A stretch of DNA of 64,000 bases from JBKHYJ01 sp046565505 (GTDB taxonomy: Bacteria > Acidobacteriota > Blastocatellia > UBA7656), in contig JBKHYJ010000128.1 in assembly GCA_046565505.1 (NCBI GenBank), positions 62,001 to 126,000 on the forward strand, given 5' to 3'. The translations under genes were made by a program, and so were the position numbers. Of the stretch, positions 36,570 through 45,925 are shown in pieces; positions within the stretch are counted from its first letter, which is position 1; each line of letters starts with the position of its first letter. Under the pieces are notes generated by a model. It had not been told where the DNA came from and did not search any database. It saw nothing but the letters and a program-made list of their open reading frames with translations.

Positions 36570-37718
36570 ATGATGGACACACCGCTGCTTGAAGACCGCC
36601 ACAGGGAGCTGGCCGCGCTGGTTGACCGCTTTAACCGCGAGCGGTCTCGCGAAGTCCCGGCGGGCGAAGACGAAGGCGAAAAGGCGCGCAGACTCGTGCA
36701 TGCGCTCGCGGGCGAAGGGCTGCTCGACTACACTGTACCGCCGGGGTCCGGCGCGGGGGCCGAAGAGATTGACGTTCGCGCGCTGTGTGTCGCGCGAGAG
36801 CGACTCTCTTATGAATCATCGCTCGCGGATTTGATGTTCGCGATGCAGGGGCTCGGGAGCTACCCTTTGACGCTCGCCGGGGCCGACGAAATCAGGCGTA
36901 GGCTTTTGCCGCGGGTCAGGTCGGGCGAAGCCATCGCGGCGTTCGCGATCACAGAGCCCGAAGCGGGCTCGGACGTGTCGGCCATTCAAACCGTCGCCCG
37001 GCGGGACGGCGCGGGCTACGTCATAGATGGCCGCAAGGCTTTCATCTCGAACGCGGGGCTTGCGGATTTCTACACGGTCTTTGCTAAAACTGACCCGGCG
37101 AAAGGCCACAAAGGCATCTCGGCCTTCGTGGTGGAGAAAGACGCCCCCGGTTTTATCTTTGAAGAGAGCATCGAGATGGTCGCGCCGCACCCCATCGGCC
37201 GCATTCGATTCGACGGCTGCCGAGTCCCCGCGGCGAGCCTGCTGGGCGAAGAAGGCGAAGGGTTTAAGATAGCGATGGCGACGCTCGACACGTTTCGCCC
37301 CACGGTCGGGGCCGCAGCCATAGGGCTCGCCTGGCGGGCGATGGACGAGGCCGTAGGTTACGCCAGGCGGCGCGTACAGTTCGGGCGGCCGCTGGCGGAG
37401 TTTCAGTCAACGCAGATGAAACTGGCCGACATGGCGACGGAGCTTGACGCGGCACGGCTGCTCGTCTACAGGGCGGCCTGGAAAAAGGACAACGGCCCCG
37501 GGCGGGTGACGCTCGAATCGGCGATGGCGAAACTCTTCGCGACCGAGTCGGCGCAGCGCATCATAGACGCGGCGGTGCAGATCCACGGCGGCGCCGGCCT
37601 GGTGAAAGGCGCGGCCGTCGAGCGCCTGTATAGAGAGGTCCGTGCGCTCAGGATTTACGAGGGCACGTCGGAGATTCAAAAGCTCGTCATCGCCGGGCAG
37701 TTGTTGAAATCTCCCTAG
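36570..37718 (+). CDS. Acyl-CoA dehydrogenase
   Basis: 382 aa. Typical layout: helical N-domain, FAD-contacting FAITEPEAGSDVSAIQT, RKAFISNAG, and the C-domain with ARRRVQFGRPLAEFQ. The catalytic Glu is in RIYEGTSEIQK. ACGGAGGCG precedes the ATG. Chain-length preference cannot be told. With the CoA transferase and hotdog hydratases nearby it would supply the first oxidation of a beta-oxidation-like route. Confidence 0.92.
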   Translation: MMDTPLLEDRHRELAALVDRFNRERSREVPAGEDEGEKARRLVHALAGEGLLDYTVPPGSGAGAEEIDVRALCVARERLSYESSLADLMFAMQGLGSYPLTLAGADEIRRRLLPRVRSGEAIAAFAITEPEAGSDVSAIQTVARRDGAGYVIDGRKAFISNAGLADFYTVFAKTDPAKGHKGISAFVVEKDAPGFIFEESIEMVAPHPIGRIRFDGCRVPAASLLGEEGEGFKIAMATLDTFRPTVGAAAIGLAWRAMDEAVGYARRRVQFGRPLAEFQSTQMKLADMATELDAARLLVYRAAWKKDNGPGRVTLESAMAKLFATESAQRIIDAAVQIHGGAGLVKGAAVERLYREVRALRIYEGTSEIQKLVIAGQLLKSP

Positions 37719-37933
37719 ATTGGATGTCTTTCTGCGAGCACGTTACTGCTTCGGTCTCGCCTGCGCGCTGTGTTAGAATTGTTCTTCGGCCTGAGGTAGT
37801 CATTATACTTTTAACAACTCTTTATTCAAAATTCGGGATTCGGGGATCGAGTTTTTGATGCCGGGCGCGCCCTCTCCGCATTCCCGCCCTGTGACACTTG
37901 ATCCCTGACATTTAAGCTTATGGAGCCTGCGGA

Positions 37934-38539
37934 ATGAAAAAGGAATACGTCAGCTACGCGGTGATCGGCATCGCGGTCGGTCTCATACTCGGTTTCATAG
38001 TCGCCAACTGGACCTACAAAGGTCCGAGCTCGGCACAAATGACTGCCGCGCCAAGCGACCAGAGTTCGGCGTCCGTCAACAGCGGCGGGCCGAACAGAGA
38101 ACTCCCGCCTAACCACCCGCCTATCGACAGCGGTCAGACGGTCCCCGCGCCTCCGTTGCCCAACACGCCCGCGGCGGGCGAGGCGGCGGCCGGCGCGAGC
38201 CCCGCCCCTGCCGGCGAAACCGCGGAGCTGCCTTCGCTCGACCCGCTGCCGCCCGGCAGCAAGGAGAAACGCGTCGAGCAGGACAAGAAAAATATCCAGG
38301 TGCTGAAAGGGCTCCCCGCCGACCGCCTGACGCCGATAATGTTCGCGTTCAAGACCGCGCTCGGGGTCGATTGCACTTACTGCCACGTCAAGGACCAGTG
38401 GGAGAAGGACGACAAGCCCGCCAAACAGATTGCGCGCAAGATGATCGGCATTACGCGCGACGCGAACGCGAAGCTGGGCAGCGCGGGGCGCGTCACCTGC
38501 TTCACTTGTCATCGCGGGCAGCCGCGGCCCCCCGCCTAG
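37934..38539 (+). CDS. Membrane-anchored dihaem cytochrome c, reaction-centre-type domain
   Basis: 201 aa. One N-terminal membrane helix (~8-25) anchors a Pro/Ala/Ser-rich linker (~30-110) and a C-terminal domain with two haem sites: CTYCH (147-151) and CFTCH (189-193). The sequence between (KQIARKMIGITRDANAK) has Met residues fit for haem ligation. This matches half of the tetrahaem cytochrome subunit family of photosynthetic reaction centres, widespread in non-phototrophic Acidobacteria as short proteins. Likely periplasmic electron carrier. The 215 bases upstream are partly AT-rich and include a TATACT (37804) that could be a -10 element. Confidence 0.87.
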   Translation: MKKEYVSYAVIGIAVGLILGFIVANWTYKGPSSAQMTAAPSDQSSASVNSGGPNRELPPNHPPIDSGQTVPAPPLPNTPAAGEAAAGASPAPAGETAELPSLDPLPPGSKEKRVEQDKKNIQVLKGLPADRLTPIMFAFKTALGVDCTYCHVKDQWEKDDKPAKQIARKMIGITRDANAKLGSAGRVTCFTCHRGQPRPPA

Positions 38540-38557
38540 CGCGGCGGCCTGTGAAGA

Positions 38558-39151
38558 ATGGGGAAGGTTGAGGAGATGCAAACCAAGCAGGACGAGGGCA
38601 AACAGCTCGTCGCGCTCGACACCGGCATAGGCGGCATGCCATTCGGCGGCGCGCAGTACCTGTCCGAGCGGCAGGCGGCGGCAAAGCGCGAGGCGCTCGC
38701 GCTCTTTCAATCGGCGTACGAGGCGCAGATGCGCGGCGACTATGACGAAGCGGCCGACCTATACCAACAATCTATAGCGAGCTTCCCCACCGCCGAGGCC
38801 CACACGTTCCTGGGCTGGACTTACAGCTTCATGGGGATGACGGACGAGGCCATAGCCGAGTGCCGCCGCGCCATCGAGGTTGACCCGGACTTCGGCAACC
38901 CGTATAACGACATCGGCGCGTACCTGATAGAGAAAGGCGACTACGCGGGCGCCGTCGAATGGCTCGAGCGCGCGATCAAGGCGAGTCGGTACGAAGCTTA
39001 CTTCTACCCGCACTTCAACCTCGGCAGGGTGTACGAGGCCGATGGCCGATTCTTTGACGCGCTCCGCGAGTACAAGGCGGCGATTGACTTGAATCCCCGC
39101 TACGCGCTCGCGGTACGGGCCTTCCGAAAATTGCAGAGCAGACTTAACTGA
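38558..39151 (+). CDS. TPR-repeat protein
   Basis: 197 aa. Residues ~40-190 contain about four TPRs (MRGDYDEAADLYQQSIASFP, FGNPYNDIGAYLIEKGDYAG, ALREYKAAIDLNPRYALA). No signal peptide, so cytoplasmic scaffold or adaptor. Met7 (38576) is an alternative start. It sits between the cytochrome and thymidine kinase genes, 18 and 13 bases away, and is probably co-transcribed with both. Confidence 0.85.
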   Translation: MGKVEEMQTKQDEGKQLVALDTGIGGMPFGGAQYLSERQAAAKREALALFQSAYEAQMRGDYDEAADLYQQSIASFPTAEAHTFLGWTYSFMGMTDEAIAECRRAIEVDPDFGNPYNDIGAYLIEKGDYAGAVEWLERAIKASRYEAYFYPHFNLGRVYEADGRFFDALREYKAAIDLNPRYALAVRAFRKLQSRLN

Positions 39152-39164
39152 TGAGGGGCAACAG

Positions 39165-39788
39165 ATGGACGGCGTAAATCCCAAGGGCGGGTGGATAGAA
39201 GTAATAACGGGCGGCATGTTCAGCGGCAAGAGTGAGGAGCTGATCCGCCGCGTGCGCCGCGCGGAGATAGCGCGGCAGCGCACGCAGATTTTCAAGCCCG
39301 CCATAGACAACCGCTTCGACGTGAAGCGGATCATCTCGCGCGACAACCGCGGCCTGGACGCCATATCGATCAACAACACGGAGGAGCTGCGGTCGCACGT
39401 CCGCTTCGGGGTGAAAGTGGTGGGCATCGACGAGGTGCAATTCTTCGACGACCCGATAGTGGACCTCTGCATGGAGATGGCGGACGCGGGCGTCAGGGTG
39501 ATCGCCGCGGGGCTCGACCAGGATTACCTCCGCCGCCCGTTCGGCCCCATGCCCGCGCTGCTGGCCGTGGCCGAATACGTTTCAAAGATGCATGCCGTGT
39601 GCGTGCGGTGCGGCGGCCCCGCGCACTATTCGCAGCGGGTGGCGGGCGGCAACTCTCAGATCGAAGTGGGCGACATTTCCTACGAAGCCCGCTGCCGCCA
39701 GTGCTACGAGTCTTACATAGTCAAGGGCGCCCCCGAGCGCGAGGACGAGAGCTATAAAGACCAGGACAACGTGACCGCCATCCGATGA
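39165..39788 (+). CDS. tdk: Thymidine kinase (type II)
   Basis: 207 aa, the usual length. P-loop GGMFSGKS (16-23), DEVQFFD Walker B-like motif, lid region GLDQDYLRRPFGPMP, and a zinc site made by CVRC and CRQC. Phosphorylates thymidine to dTMP for salvage. dapE follows, so nucleotide salvage and lysine genes may share a transcript. Confidence 0.93.
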   Translation: MDGVNPKGGWIEVITGGMFSGKSEELIRRVRRAEIARQRTQIFKPAIDNRFDVKRIISRDNRGLDAISINNTEELRSHVRFGVKVVGIDEVQFFDDPIVDLCMEMADAGVRVIAAGLDQDYLRRPFGPMPALLAVAEYVSKMHAVCVRCGGPAHYSQRVAGGNSQIEVGDISYEARCRQCYESYIVKGAPEREDESYKDQDNVTAIR

Positions 39789-39812
39789 GGGGCGGCCACC
39801 CCCTTGAACGAT

Positions 39813-40820
39813 ATGAACGTCTTCGACCTGACGGAGCGATTGATCTCTATCCCATCGATCAGCGGCGACGAGGGGGCCGTCGCGGAATTCCTCGCCGAGT
39901 ACCTCGGCCGCGCAGGGCTCGAAGTCGAGCTACAGCAGGTCGCGGCCGGCCGGCCTAACCTTTACGCGCGGCGCGGCGACCCCGAGGTGGTGCTATCGAC
40001 CCACACGGACACCGTGCCGCCTTACGTCGAATTCAGAGAGGATGAGCAATTCATCTACGGCCGGGGCGCGTGCGACGCCAAAGGCATCATCGCCTCGATG
40101 GTCAAGGCGGCCGAAAATCTGACCGCGGCGGGCGTGACGGGCTTCGGTCTGCTGTTCGTCGTGGGCGAGGAGGCCGGGAGCCCCGGCGCCCGCGCGGCCA
40201 ACACGATCCCCAACCGCTCGCGCTACCTCGTCAACGGGGAGCCCACGGAGTCGAAGCTCGCGCTCGGCTCGAAAGGGGCCCTGAGAGCCGTTTTGAAGGC
40301 GCGGGGCCGCGCGGCGCACTCGGCCTACCCTGACCTCGGGGAGTCGGCCGTCGATAAGCTCCTCGACGCGCTCGGCGACCTGCGCCGCGCAGAGCTCCCG
40401 TCGGACGGCGCGCTCGGAAGCTCGACGATGAACATCGGGCGGATCGAAGGCGGGGTGGCCGCAAACGTCATCCCCGCCGACGCGGAAGCCGAGCTGATGT
40501 TTCGCGCGGTGGGCGAAGTGGGCGCGCTCAAGCGCATCATCGAGCGGAGCGTCGGCGCGCGGGCCGAGGTCGAATACACCTTCGAGTGCGACCCGGTTTT
40601 CACGGAGGCCCTCGACGGGTTCGACACGTCGGTTGTATCATTCACTACAGACATTCCGCTGCTGACGAACTGGGGCAAGCCGCTGCTGTTCGGCCCCGGC
40701 TCTATACTTGACGCGCACACCGCACATGAGAGAATTTCCAAGTGCGACCTTGCGCAGGCGGTGGACGTTTACGCGAGCATGGTAATGAGATTGAAAGAAA
40801 CGGCGCGGGCGGGGCGATGA
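39813..40820 (+). CDS. dapE: M20-family deacylase, probable succinyl-diaminopimelate desuccinylase
   Basis: 335 aa from ATG 39813 (an in-frame TTG at 39804 is closer to GAGGGG). Di-zinc M20 motifs: STHTDTVPP, GRGACDAKG, GEEAGSPGA, and the C-terminal DAHTAHERI. The dimerisation domain (SKGALRAVLKARGRAAHSAYP) lies in the middle. Alone it could be an ArgE/DapE/CPG2 member. Because asd, lysC, dapB, dapA, dapD and an aminotransferase follow, the desuccinylase role in lysine synthesis is the best reading. It is ~40 residues shorter than E. coli DapE. Confidence 0.78.
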   Translation: MNVFDLTERLISIPSISGDEGAVAEFLAEYLGRAGLEVELQQVAAGRPNLYARRGDPEVVLSTHTDTVPPYVEFREDEQFIYGRGACDAKGIIASMVKAAENLTAAGVTGFGLLFVVGEEAGSPGARAANTIPNRSRYLVNGEPTESKLALGSKGALRAVLKARGRAAHSAYPDLGESAVDKLLDALGDLRRAELPSDGALGSSTMNIGRIEGGVAANVIPADAEAELMFRAVGEVGALKRIIERSVGARAEVEYTFECDPVFTEALDGFDTSVVSFTTDIPLLTNWGKPLLFGPGSILDAHTAHERISKCDLAQAVDVYASMVMRLKETARAGR

Positions 40821-40932
40821 GCGGCGGGCAGTCGTGCCTTGTAATTTGCCCCTAGAATAACCGGAGGCGGATTACGAAGGGACGAGGGCCCGTACGCTTC
40901 GCCGCCGGCCGCGCGCCGGCCCGGGGTGAACT

Positions 40933-41985
40933 ATGGCAGATAAAATTCAAGTAGGGGTGCTGGGCGCGACGGGGGCGGTCGGGCAGAAGTTCATCAAGCT
41001 GCTTGAGAATCACCCCTGGTTCGAGTTGACGGAGCTCGCCGCCTCGGACCGCTCGGCGGGGAAAACATACAGGGACGCCGCGACCTGGCGGCAGTACACG
41101 CCCATCCCAGACCGCGTCAAAGACAAGGTGGTCAAGCCGTGCGAGCCGGGGCTCGATTGCCGCGTCGTCTTCTCGGGGCTCGACGCGTCGGTCGCCGGCG
41201 AGGTCGAAGAGAATTTCGCGCGCGCCGGCTACGTGGTCTTGAGCAATTCAAAAAATCACCGCATGGATGAAGACGTGCCGCTGCTCGTGCCCGAGATCAA
41301 CCCCGAACACCTGGAGATGATCAAGACTCAGCGCGCGCGGCGCGAGTGGGCGGGGGCCATCGTGACCAATCCCAACTGCTCGACGGCGGGGCTGGTGATG
41401 GCGCTGGCGCCCATCGACCGCGCCTTCGGCGTCAAGCGCGTGATCGTGACGACTATGCAGGCGCTATCGGGGGCGGGCTACCCCGGCCCTTCCGCGATAG
41501 ATTTGCTCGGCAACGTGGTCCCGTTCATCGGCGGCGAGGAGGATAAAGTAGAGACCGAGCCGCGCAAAATTATGGGCGCCTTTGAGGGGGGCCGCATTCG
41601 CTTCGCCGATTGTCTCATCAGCGCGCACACGAATCGCGTCTCCGTCGAGGACGGCCACATGGAGTGCGTGTCCGTCGAGTTAGAAAAGAAGGCCGCCCCC
41701 GAAGAGGTCGCCCGCGAGCTGGCTGGTTTCACGTCGCTGCCTCAAGAGCTGAAGCTGCCGTCCGCGCCGGAGCGGCCCGTGATTGTTACGAACGAGCGAG
41801 ACCGCCCGCAGCCTCGCCTCGACCGCGACGCCGGAATGGGGATGAGCGCCGTGGTCGGACGAATTCGCCAATGTCCCGTGTTCGATATCCGTTTCGTAGT
41901 CCTGTCGCACAACACGATACGCGGCGCCGCCGGCGCCGCCATCTTAAACGCCGAGTTAATGAAGGTCCGAGGATACCTGGATTAG
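40933..41985 (+). CDS. asd: Aspartate-semialdehyde dehydrogenase
   Basis: 350 aa. N-terminal NADP-binding VLGATGAVGQKFIKLLENHP; catalytic Cys in NPNCSTAGL; substrate-binding Arg region AHTNRVSVEDGH. The sequence type is that of archaeal/fungal-like Asd. It makes aspartate semialdehyde for lysine, threonine and methionine synthesis. GGGGTGA precedes the ATG. The 112-base gap before it is too short for a lysine riboswitch. Confidence 0.93.
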   Translation: MADKIQVGVLGATGAVGQKFIKLLENHPWFELTELAASDRSAGKTYRDAATWRQYTPIPDRVKDKVVKPCEPGLDCRVVFSGLDASVAGEVEENFARAGYVVLSNSKNHRMDEDVPLLVPEINPEHLEMIKTQRARREWAGAIVTNPNCSTAGLVMALAPIDRAFGVKRVIVTTMQALSGAGYPGPSAIDLLGNVVPFIGGEEDKVETEPRKIMGAFEGGRIRFADCLISAHTNRVSVEDGHMECVSVELEKKAAPEEVARELAGFTSLPQELKLPSAPERPVIVTNERDRPQPRLDRDAGMGMSAVVGRIRQCPVFDIRFVVLSHNTIRGAAGAAILNAELMKVRGYLD

Positions 41986-42072
41986 CCATCCACGAAGGTC
42001 GCCGGGAGTAGAATGATCGCCTCACCCCCCTCGTGCCCTTCGTGTCTTTCGCGCACAAGGAAATCAGCCAGC

Positions 42073-43476
42073 ATGATAGTGATGAAATTCGGCGGGACCT
42101 CCGTCGGGGACGCCGCCTCCATCGACAGCGTGGCGAAGATCATCAGGGACCGCCTCTCGCTCCGGCCCATAGTCATCGTATCTGCGATGGGGAAGACGAC
42201 GCGCAAGCTGATTCAGGCCGCGGAAGCTTCCGCCGCCGGCGATAACCGAACAACTCTGGCGATCGTCGCCGACATCAAGACGGGCCACCTGAGCGAGGCG
42301 CGCCAGCTCGTAAAGGGCTCGTCCGCGCGCGAGGTCTTCGCGCGAATTGAGAGAGTATTCGACGAGTTGAAGAAGCTGCTCGAAGGGCTGGCGATACTCG
42401 GCGAAGTGCCGCCGCGCGGGCTCGATAAAATCCTCTCCTATGGCGAGCTGCTGTCGTCGGCCATCGTCGCGGGCGCGGTCGCAGAGCGGGGCGTCAACGC
42501 GCGCCTTCTCGACTCGCGCGACTTCATCAAGACGGACGAGCGCTTCGGCGCGGCGGCGCCGCTGTTCGACATGACCTACGACCAGACGCGGCGCGCGATC
42601 ACGCCCGTGGTCGAACAGGGGAGCGTGCCTGTGATCCAGGGGTTCATCGGGTCGACGCGAAAAGGCGCGACGACGACCCTCGGGTTTGAAGGCTCAGACT
42701 ACACGGCCGCGATAGTCGGCGCGGCGGTGGACGTAGATGACATTCAAATATGGAAAGACGTTTCGGGGCTGATGACCGCCGACCCCGCCGTGTTCGCGGG
42801 CGCGCGCACCGTGAAAGTATGCACGTTCACGGAGGCCGCGGACCTCACTTATTTCGGCGCGAAGGTGCTTCACCCGAAGGCCATATACCCGGCCGCCCGG
42901 AAAAACATCCCCGTCCACATCTACAACTCCAAGCGGCCGGAGGCTACGGGGACTGCCATCACCGCCAGCGCGCCGCGCTGCGCGAACCTCATCAAGTCGA
43001 TAGCCTACAAGCGGCCCGTGACCATCATCAACGCTAAAGGCGAATCGACTACGGATGGCTCTCAGGCCGCGCTGCCCGAGGACTTCCTGAAGGCGCTGCT
43101 GGAGGCGATGGGCAGGCACCGGGCGCAGCCGCTCATCACGGCGGTCTCGGCCGCGAGCGCCGCGCTCGCGGTCGATTCGCGGGAGCTGGCCGATGGGCGC
43201 GAGCGGGATTTGATGGAGGATATCTCCAAGTTCGCGACCGCCAGCCTGCAACCGAACAAAGCGATCGTGTCGCTCGTGGGCGAAGAACTCCGAACCGACC
43301 CCGGCGTGGCGGGGCGCGTCTTCGACGCGATTGACAAGATTCAACCTGGCCTGATACTGCACGGCTCGTCCCCTATAACGATGAGCTTCATCGTGGGCGA
43401 GGCGGATGTCGAAAGCGTCATCGCCAGGCTGCACGAACTCTTCTTCGGCGACCTGGACCCGCAGGTCTTCGAGTAG
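42073..43476 (+). CDS. lysC: Aspartate kinase
   Basis: 467 aa from ATG 42073, preceded by AAGGAAA; the frame extends upstream without family sequence. Kinase signature MKFGGTSVGDAAS at the start, then the SDYTAAIVGAAVDVDDIQIWKD region, and two ACT domains at the C-terminus (from ~residue 320; KRPVTIINAKGE and AIVSLVGEELRTDPG). Phosphorylates aspartate; ACT domains normally give feedback control by lysine. Directly followed by a long hairpin. Confidence 0.92.
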   Translation: MIVMKFGGTSVGDAASIDSVAKIIRDRLSLRPIVIVSAMGKTTRKLIQAAEASAAGDNRTTLAIVADIKTGHLSEARQLVKGSSAREVFARIERVFDELKKLLEGLAILGEVPPRGLDKILSYGELLSSAIVAGAVAERGVNARLLDSRDFIKTDERFGAAAPLFDMTYDQTRRAITPVVEQGSVPVIQGFIGSTRKGATTTLGFEGSDYTAAIVGAAVDVDDIQIWKDVSGLMTADPAVFAGARTVKVCTFTEAADLTYFGAKVLHPKAIYPAARKNIPVHIYNSKRPEATGTAITASAPRCANLIKSIAYKRPVTIINAKGESTTDGSQAALPEDFLKALLEAMGRHRAQPLITAVSAASAALAVDSRELADGRERDLMEDISKFATASLQPNKAIVSLVGEELRTDPGVAGRVFDAIDKIQPGLILHGSSPITMSFIVGEADVESVIARLHELFFGDLDPQVFE

Positions 43477-43483
43477 GGGTTAG

Positions 43484-43525
43484 GGCCCGCGCTCGCCGTC
43501 GTAAATGTGTGGGCGAGGGCGGGCC
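43484..43525 (+). terminator. Long GC-rich hairpin after lysC
   Basis: A 14-bp stem with one mismatch pairs 43484-43497 with 43512-43525 around a 14-base loop, eight bases past the lysC stop. No U-tract follows (GAAAAGAGG). It could end or attenuate the asd-lysC transcript. Confidence 0.45.
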
Positions 43526-43665
43526 GAAAAGAGGGCGAGCGCGCCACGTGACACCGCGGCGGGCGCGCCCGTATGTGGCCGCCGGGTCGCGGTTCGCGTA
43601 TCATATGTTTTTGCGTTAATTCGGTCTCTATTGTTATCCTGATGGGCTTACAAAATAAGGTGCTG

Positions 43666-44202
43666 ATGATGCGAACGTTCATACTCGTCGCGGTGTTGTT
43701 CGCACTGAGTCCCGCGCAGTTGGCGAGCCCCGACGCGAAGGCGCGCGAATCGGGGGGCAACGCCGCGCCCGCGAAGAACTCCTGGCGGGGCATCACGCCC
43801 CTCCGCTCCTCGGCGACGGACGTGGCGCGCGTGCTCGGCGATAGCGTCGACCCGAACGCGGGGCAGGTGAGCGGGCCGTTTAAAGTGGAGGGCGGAGAAG
43901 TGACATTCTCTTACCTGACGGAGGGCCTCGCGAAGATTTACCGCGCGCCCCGCTCGATGGTGGGCAAAGTGTTCACCATATACTTCAAGCCGAGCGAGGC
44001 CATGCCGCGCGGCGGCTTGAAACTCGCCGCGGGATTCAAGCGGTGCGCGGAGGAGCGAAACAAGAGCTACTACTACCTCGTCAATGACGCGGGCGTGGCG
44101 TACCAGTTCCGAAGCGACAACGACAGCCTCGAAACGATAATCTATCAGCCATCGCGCGTAGAGACGCGCCGCCTCGCCGTCATGAGCGAATGCATATTCT
44201 GA
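43666..44202 (+). CDS. Exported protein of unknown function inside the lysine cluster
   Basis: 178 aa from ATG 43666 (AAGG five bases upstream; Met at 43669 also possible). A signal peptide (hydrophobic ~4-16, cleavage near ASPDAKA) is followed by a compact mixed domain: WRGITPLRSSATDVARVLG, GEVTFSYLTEGLAKIYR and KRCAEERNKSYYYLVNDAGV. I do not recognise a named family. It reads like the small conserved exported proteins frequent in Acidobacteria and has no obvious link to lysine synthesis. Confidence 0.7.
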   Translation: MMRTFILVAVLFALSPAQLASPDAKARESGGNAAPAKNSWRGITPLRSSATDVARVLGDSVDPNAGQVSGPFKVEGGEVTFSYLTEGLAKIYRAPRSMVGKVFTIYFKPSEAMPRGGLKLAAGFKRCAEERNKSYYYLVNDAGVAYQFRSDNDSLETIIYQPSRVETRRLAVMSECIF

Positions 44203-44278
44203 AGCAGGGCCGGTATAATCGGCGCCCTCGAATTCGTGGCGCCGGATTATCCTCACCCTGACGCCGGGCCATCGAATT

Positions 44279-44980
44279 ATGAAACTAGCTTTACTCGGAT
44301 ACGGAAAGATGGGGCGGATGGTGGAGCAGGCGGCCGCCCGCGCCGGGCTTGAAGTCGCCTGCGTCATCGACCCCGCGGCCACTTCGCGCGGTCGGCTGGG
44401 CGACGCCGACGTGTGCATAGATTTTTCAGAGCCCGGCGCGGTCATCGACAACATCAGGATGGCGACGGCCGCGCGCGTTTCAATGGTCGTAGGCACGACC
44501 GGCTGGTACGACCACGTGGGCGAGGTCCGCCGCCTGGTCGAAGCCAGCGGGATCGGGTTCGTCTATGGCTCGAACTTCAGCGTGGGCGTGGGGCTGATGT
44601 TCAAAATCGTAGAGTACGCCGCGCGCCTATTCAAACAGTTCCCGTCGCACGACCCGTTCATCGAGGAGGCGCACCACAAGCTCAAGAAGGACGCGCCATC
44701 GGGCACGGCCATATTCCTGAAGCGGATCGTGGAGGGCGAGTACGGCGTCGAGGCGCCGACGGCGAGCACGCGGGCGGGCTACATGCCGGGGACGCACGTC
44801 GTGGGGTTCGATTCCGAAGCGGACACGCTCACCATCACACACACCGCGCGCAGCCGCGCCGGGTTCGCAGAGGGCGCCGTCCTGGCCGCGCAGTGGGTGC
44901 GCGGGCGGAAAGGCTTTTACGAATTTTCAGAGATCATAGATGGGATGATAGGCGAGGGGCGCGAAGCGTCGGAGGGGTAG
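44279..44980 (+). CDS. dapB: 4-hydroxy-tetrahydrodipicolinate reductase
   Basis: 233 aa. NAD(P)-binding LLGYGKMGRMV at the start; CIDFSEPGAV; catalytic and substrate motif EAHHKLKKDAPSGTA. Reduces the DapA product to tetrahydrodipicolinate. Slightly short for the family because of a compact N-terminal half. dapA starts 45 bases after its stop. Confidence 0.93.
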   Translation: MKLALLGYGKMGRMVEQAAARAGLEVACVIDPAATSRGRLGDADVCIDFSEPGAVIDNIRMATAARVSMVVGTTGWYDHVGEVRRLVEASGIGFVYGSNFSVGVGLMFKIVEYAARLFKQFPSHDPFIEEAHHKLKKDAPSGTAIFLKRIVEGEYGVEAPTASTRAGYMPGTHVVGFDSEADTLTITHTARSRAGFAEGAVLAAQWVRGRKGFYEFSEIIDGMIGEGREASEG

Positions 44981-45025
44981 TCGGCGGCCGCGCCTCGTTC
45001 ATCGTCCCGCGTTCAGGAGAATGCG

Positions 45026-45916
45026 ATGCTAGAGGTTGCGAATTTGAAGGGCTGCGGGACGGCGCTAGTCACCCCGTTCAAAGAGGACTTGTCGATAGAC
45101 GAGGACGCGCTCCGCGGGCTGGTAGAGTTTCAGGTCTCGGAGGGCGTCGATTTCCTCGTGCCATGCGGGACCACGGGCGAGAGCGCGACCCTGAGCGCGG
45201 GCGAGCAGCGCCGCGTGGTGGAGATAGTCCTCCAATCTGCGCAAGGGCGCGTACAGGTGATAGCGGGCGCGGGCGGCAATAACACTGCCCACGTCATAGA
45301 GCTCGCCAGGGGGTACGAGCGCATGGGCGTGCGCGGGCTGCTTTCCGTCTCGCCTTATTACAACCACCCGACGCAGGAAGGGCTCTACCAGCACTTCCGC
45401 GCGGTCGCCGAAGCGACACAACTGCCGATAATTGTTTACAACGTGCCGCCGCGCACCGCCGTCAACATCCTCCCGGATACGGTGGCGAGGCTGGCGGAAA
45501 TACCCAACGTCGTGGGGGTGAAAGAGGCGTCGGGCGACATCTCGCAGGTCGCTGAAATTTGCTCGCGCGTGCGGGAGGACTTCAAAGTCTTTTCAGGGGA
45601 CGATTCGATGACGCTGCCGGTGACCGCGGTCGGCGGGGTGGGGTTGATTTCGGTCGCCGCGAATGAAGCGCCGCGGCAGATGACCGCCCTCACGCGCGCC
45701 GCGCTTGACAATGATTGGGACCAGGCGCGGCGGCTGAACCGCGAGCTGCTCCCCCTGATGAAAGCCAACTTCATAGAGACCAGCCCCGGCCCCGTCAAAG
45801 CCGCCCTCGCCATGATGGGCAAGATAAAAGAAGTGTACAGGCTTCCTATGGTCCCCATTTCGCCCGAGACGAAGGAGAGGCTGCGCGCCGTGCTCGTCAG
45901 CTTGAAATTGATTTGA
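45026..45916 (+). CDS. dapA: 4-hydroxy-tetrahydrodipicolinate synthase
   Basis: 296 aa TIM barrel. Motifs: ALVTPFKEDLSID, PCGTTGESATLS, SPYYNHPTQEGLYQHF, YNVPPRTAVNI, and Schiff-base Lys in VGVKEASGD. Condenses pyruvate with aspartate semialdehyde. dapD starts nine bases after its stop. Confidence 0.95.
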   Translation: MLEVANLKGCGTALVTPFKEDLSIDEDALRGLVEFQVSEGVDFLVPCGTTGESATLSAGEQRRVVEIVLQSAQGRVQVIAGAGGNNTAHVIELARGYERMGVRGLLSVSPYYNHPTQEGLYQHFRAVAEATQLPIIVYNVPPRTAVNILPDTVARLAEIPNVVGVKEASGDISQVAEICSRVREDFKVFSGDDSMTLPVTAVGGVGLISVAANEAPRQMTALTRAALDNDWDQARRLNRELLPLMKANFIETSPGPVKAALAMMGKIKEVYRLPMVPISPETKERLRAVLVSLKLI

Positions 45917-45925
45917 TGGACGCCT

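Noticed and set aside
40821..40932. Possible lysine riboswitch before asd
   Set aside because: Only 112 bases are available, too short for the lysine riboswitch core, and no matching helices were seen.
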